Shown here: one piece after another, positions 8,135 through 9,272 of the stretch
Layout of the letters: every line of letters begins with the position of its first letter
Numbering within the stretch: position 1 is the stretch's first letter
Assembly: GCA_946479185.1 (NCBI GenBank)
Contig: CAMLFF010000109.1
Coordinates: 1 to 9,272 of the forward strand
Direction: 5' to 3'
DNA length: 9,272 bases
Source: an uncultured Sphingobium sp.
GTDB taxonomy: Bacteria > Pseudomonadota > Alphaproteobacteria > Sphingomonadales > Sphingomonadaceae
Made by a program: the position numbers and the translations under genes
The notes under the pieces: model-generated
Databases searched by the model: none
The model's input: only the letters and a program-made list of their open reading frames with translations
What the model was told of the DNA's origin: nothing

Positions 8135-8226
8135 CCCGCGATGCGTTAGACCCCTGAGCTTTCATCCGTCCTATGCCGCCCTCGCCTGTCCAAAGGCGCT
8201 CAGCACCGATGAAACGAGGCGGATTA

Positions 8227-8266
8227 TCCCATGGGAAGCGAACGAAAAGCCTCGCTTCCCATGGGA
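8227..8266. repeat. Perfect 15-bp inverted repeat between clpP and clpX
   Basis: TCCCATGGGAAGCGA (8227-8241) and TCGCTTCCCATGGGA (8252-8266) are exact reverse complements with a 10-nt loop, starting 10 nt after the clpP stop. Each arm also contains its own 10-bp palindrome, TCCCATGGGA. The position fits a 3'-end hairpin of clpP mRNA. The minus-strand bases that follow (TAATCCGCC) have no T-run, so it may be a partial terminator or an RNA-stabilising or processing element. Confidence 0.7.
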
Positions 8267-8276
8267 CCGTCATAGA

Positions 8277-8912
8277 TCAGGTGGACGAGCCTTCCTCCGC
8301 GACGCCGGGCCGCTTGTCGTAAACTTCGTCCACGATGCCGAATGCCTTGGCTTCGTCTGCCTCAAGGAAGGTGTCACGATCCATCGCAGCTTCGATCCGC
8401 TCAAGCGGCTGACCGGTATATTTCGCATAGAGATCATTCAAGCGACGACGAATGCGCAAAATTTCCTTGGCCTGAATCTCGATGTCAGACGCCATGCCCT
8501 GCGCTCCTCCGGACGGTTGATGGACCATGATCCGCGCATTGCCCAGGGCAAAGCGCATCCCCGGCTCGCCGGAAGCCAGCAGGAAGCTGCCCATCGATGC
8601 AGCCTGACCGATGCAGACCGTGCCAACCTTGGGGCGGATATATTTCATCGTGTCATGGATCGCCATGCCGCTGGTCACGACGCCGCCGGGCGAATTGATG
8701 TACATCCAGATGTCCTTCTTCGGATTTTCCGACTCAAGGAACAGCAGCTGCGCGACGATCAGCGAGGCCATATGATCCTCGACCTGGCCCGTCACAAAGA
8801 TGATCCGCTCCCGCAAAAGGCGCGAGAAAATGTCGAAGCTGCGCTCGCCGCGGTTCGACTGCTCGATAACGATTGGAACAAGCGCCCCGAGCGGATCAAA
8901 ATTGTCGTTCAT
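8277..8912 (-). CDS. clpP: ATP-dependent Clp protease proteolytic subunit ClpP
   Basis: Tetradecameric serine protease that degrades proteins delivered by ClpX or ClpA. The 211-residue product is full length. The catalytic triad is complete: Ser106 in [11 protein letters not shown], His131 in [10 protein letters not shown], and Asp180 in [12 protein letters not shown], the last 49 residues after the His as in E. coli ClpP. The N-terminal segment ahead of [20 protein letters not shown] is short, as is common when a propeptide is removed. INSPGG at 72-77 is the substrate-binding loop. The start is the ATG at 8912; the ribosome site (AGAGAA) is weak. A sigma-32-like promoter lies just upstream, and clpX follows on the same strand. 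Confidence 0.98.
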   Translation of the reverse strand: MNDNFDPLGALVPIVIEQSNRGERSFDIFSRLLRERIIFVTGQVEDHMASLIVAQLLFLESENPKKDIWMYINSPGGVVTSGMAIHDTMKYIRPKVGTVCIGQAASMGSFLLASGEPGMRFALGNARIMVHQPSGGAQGMASDIEIQAKEILRIRRRLNDLYAKYTGQPLERIEAAMDRDTFLEADEAKAFGIVDEVYDKRPGVAEEGSST

Positions 8913-8946
8913 GGTTCTCTTTCATGTTTGGCCGTTTCGCCTGCCT

Positions 8947-8975
8947 ACATCGGACGTTTGAGGGAGGACTTCAAG
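8947..8975 (-). promoter_or_regulatory. Candidate heat-shock (sigma-32) promoter of clpP
   Basis: On the minus strand CTTGAAG (8975-8969) is followed after 14 bp by TCCGATGT (8954-8947). The known sigma-32 pattern is CTTGAAA, 11-16 bp, CCCCATNT. The -35 matches 6 of 7 positions and the -10 matches 5 of 7 defined positions. It is in the 77-bp gap ahead of clpP and gives a leader of about 28 nt. Confidence 0.55.
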
Positions 8976-8989
8976 ATGTTCAGATCGCT

Positions 8990-9253
8990 TCAAGCAGAAG
9001 CGCGTCTGCCGCCGATCCATTTTCTCGAAATGCGCTGGGCTGGCCTCTCTATCAATCGATAGCTCCCATAGGCAAACAGGATCACCAGCGCGAGGAAGGA
9101 GAGGCTGATCGCGTCCGCCAGGAAGCCGGTTGCGGCGAAGCTGCTATGGCCATCCGCCGTCTCCACGATCTGCTTGCCTGACAGCTTCGCCAAGAGCGTT
9201 GCCGCGTTGACAAGCCGGAACTGGAGGAAAGTGTGGACCATGTAAATTGAATA
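8990..9253 (-). CDS. Acyltransferase-3 family membrane protein (C-terminal part, cut by contig end)
   Basis: The last 87 residues of an integral-membrane acyltransferase (OafA/NodX-like family), enzymes that O-acylate surface sugars from the inner membrane. The frame stays open to 9253 and reads YSIYMVHTFLQFRL at its left edge, the usual motif near the family's last helices. The final membrane span is around LSFLALVILFAYGSY, followed directly by RLIERPAQRISRKW, a highly typical C-terminal signature. The N-terminal eight or so spans are missing because the real sequence stops at 9253 where adapter begins. An internal Met at 9241 is not a true start. The substrate is unknown. It precedes clpP by 77 bp and is probably a separate unit. 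Confidence 0.85.
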   Translation of the reverse strand, partial: YSIYMVHTFLQFRLVNAATLLAKLSGKQIVETADGHSSFAATGFLADAISLSFLALVILFAYGSYRLIERPAQRISRKWIGGRRASA

Positions 9254-9272
9254 AGATCGGAAGAGCGTCGTG
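9254..9272 (+). other. Illumina TruSeq adapter remnant at contig end (not genomic)
   Basis: The last 19 bases, AGATCGGAAGAGCGTCGTG, are identical to the beginning of a standard Illumina TruSeq adapter. The acyltransferase reading frame matches its family right up to 9253 and is lost at 9254, which supports a junction there. Confidence 0.93.

Noticed and set aside
8109..9062. 317-residue plus-strand open frame over clpP
   Set aside because: It covers clpP in antisense and runs through the clpP promoter; its composition is that of a shadow frame.

Overview
The window looks like ordinary core genome from a GC-rich alphaproteobacterium, most probably Sphingomonadales. The basis is protein-level recognition: an exported protein with the PEP-x-x-W-A C-terminal sorting tail common in sphingomonads, an archaeal/eukaryotic-type ProRS, an alphaproteobacterial PhaR, and typical ClpP and ClpX. 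No database search was run, so the genus is left open. The right-hand edge is a contig or read-assembly end: the last 19 bases match the start of the Illumina TruSeq adapter and are not genomic.

Layout, left to right. (1) Positions 1-511, minus: the 5' part of proS, cut by the window edge. (2) 686-2560, plus: an AsmA-family envelope protein, divergent from proS across a 174-bp spacer. (3) 2621-5560: a polyhydroxyalkanoate-type cluster. phaR (minus) is divergent from a short PhaC-like alpha/beta hydrolase (plus), which is followed 69 bp later by the acetyl-CoA acetyltransferase phaA (plus). A strong intrinsic terminator closes this unit. (4) 5802-6440, plus: a small secreted PEP-CTERM protein with its own terminator, preceded by a 14-bp perfect palindrome. 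(5) 6441-6750: a 310-bp gap between convergent genes, with terminator-like hairpins at both ends and no gene seen. (6) 6751-8912, minus: clpX downstream of clpP, separated by 257 bp that holds a perfect 15-bp inverted repeat and a candidate clpX promoter. A heat-shock (sigma-32-like) promoter sits in front of clpP. (7) 8990-9253, minus: the C-terminal end of an acyltransferase-3 family membrane protein, cut by the contig end.

How the genes fit together. PhaA condenses two acetyl-CoA to acetoacetyl-CoA, PhaC-type enzymes polymerise hydroxyacyl-CoA, and PhaR represses PHA-related genes when polymer is absent. The 3.2-5.6 kb block is therefore probably a small storage-polymer locus, although the hydrolase is not proven to be a synthase. 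ClpX unfolds substrates for the ClpP protease, and the two genes form the usual pair. AsmA, the PEP-CTERM protein and the acyltransferase are cell-envelope functions not visibly linked to each other. I found no new defence system, mobile element, CRISPR array or RNA gene. The points worth checking are the DNA palindromes, the tight phaR/PhaC-like start region, the short PhaC-like enzyme and the adapter tail.
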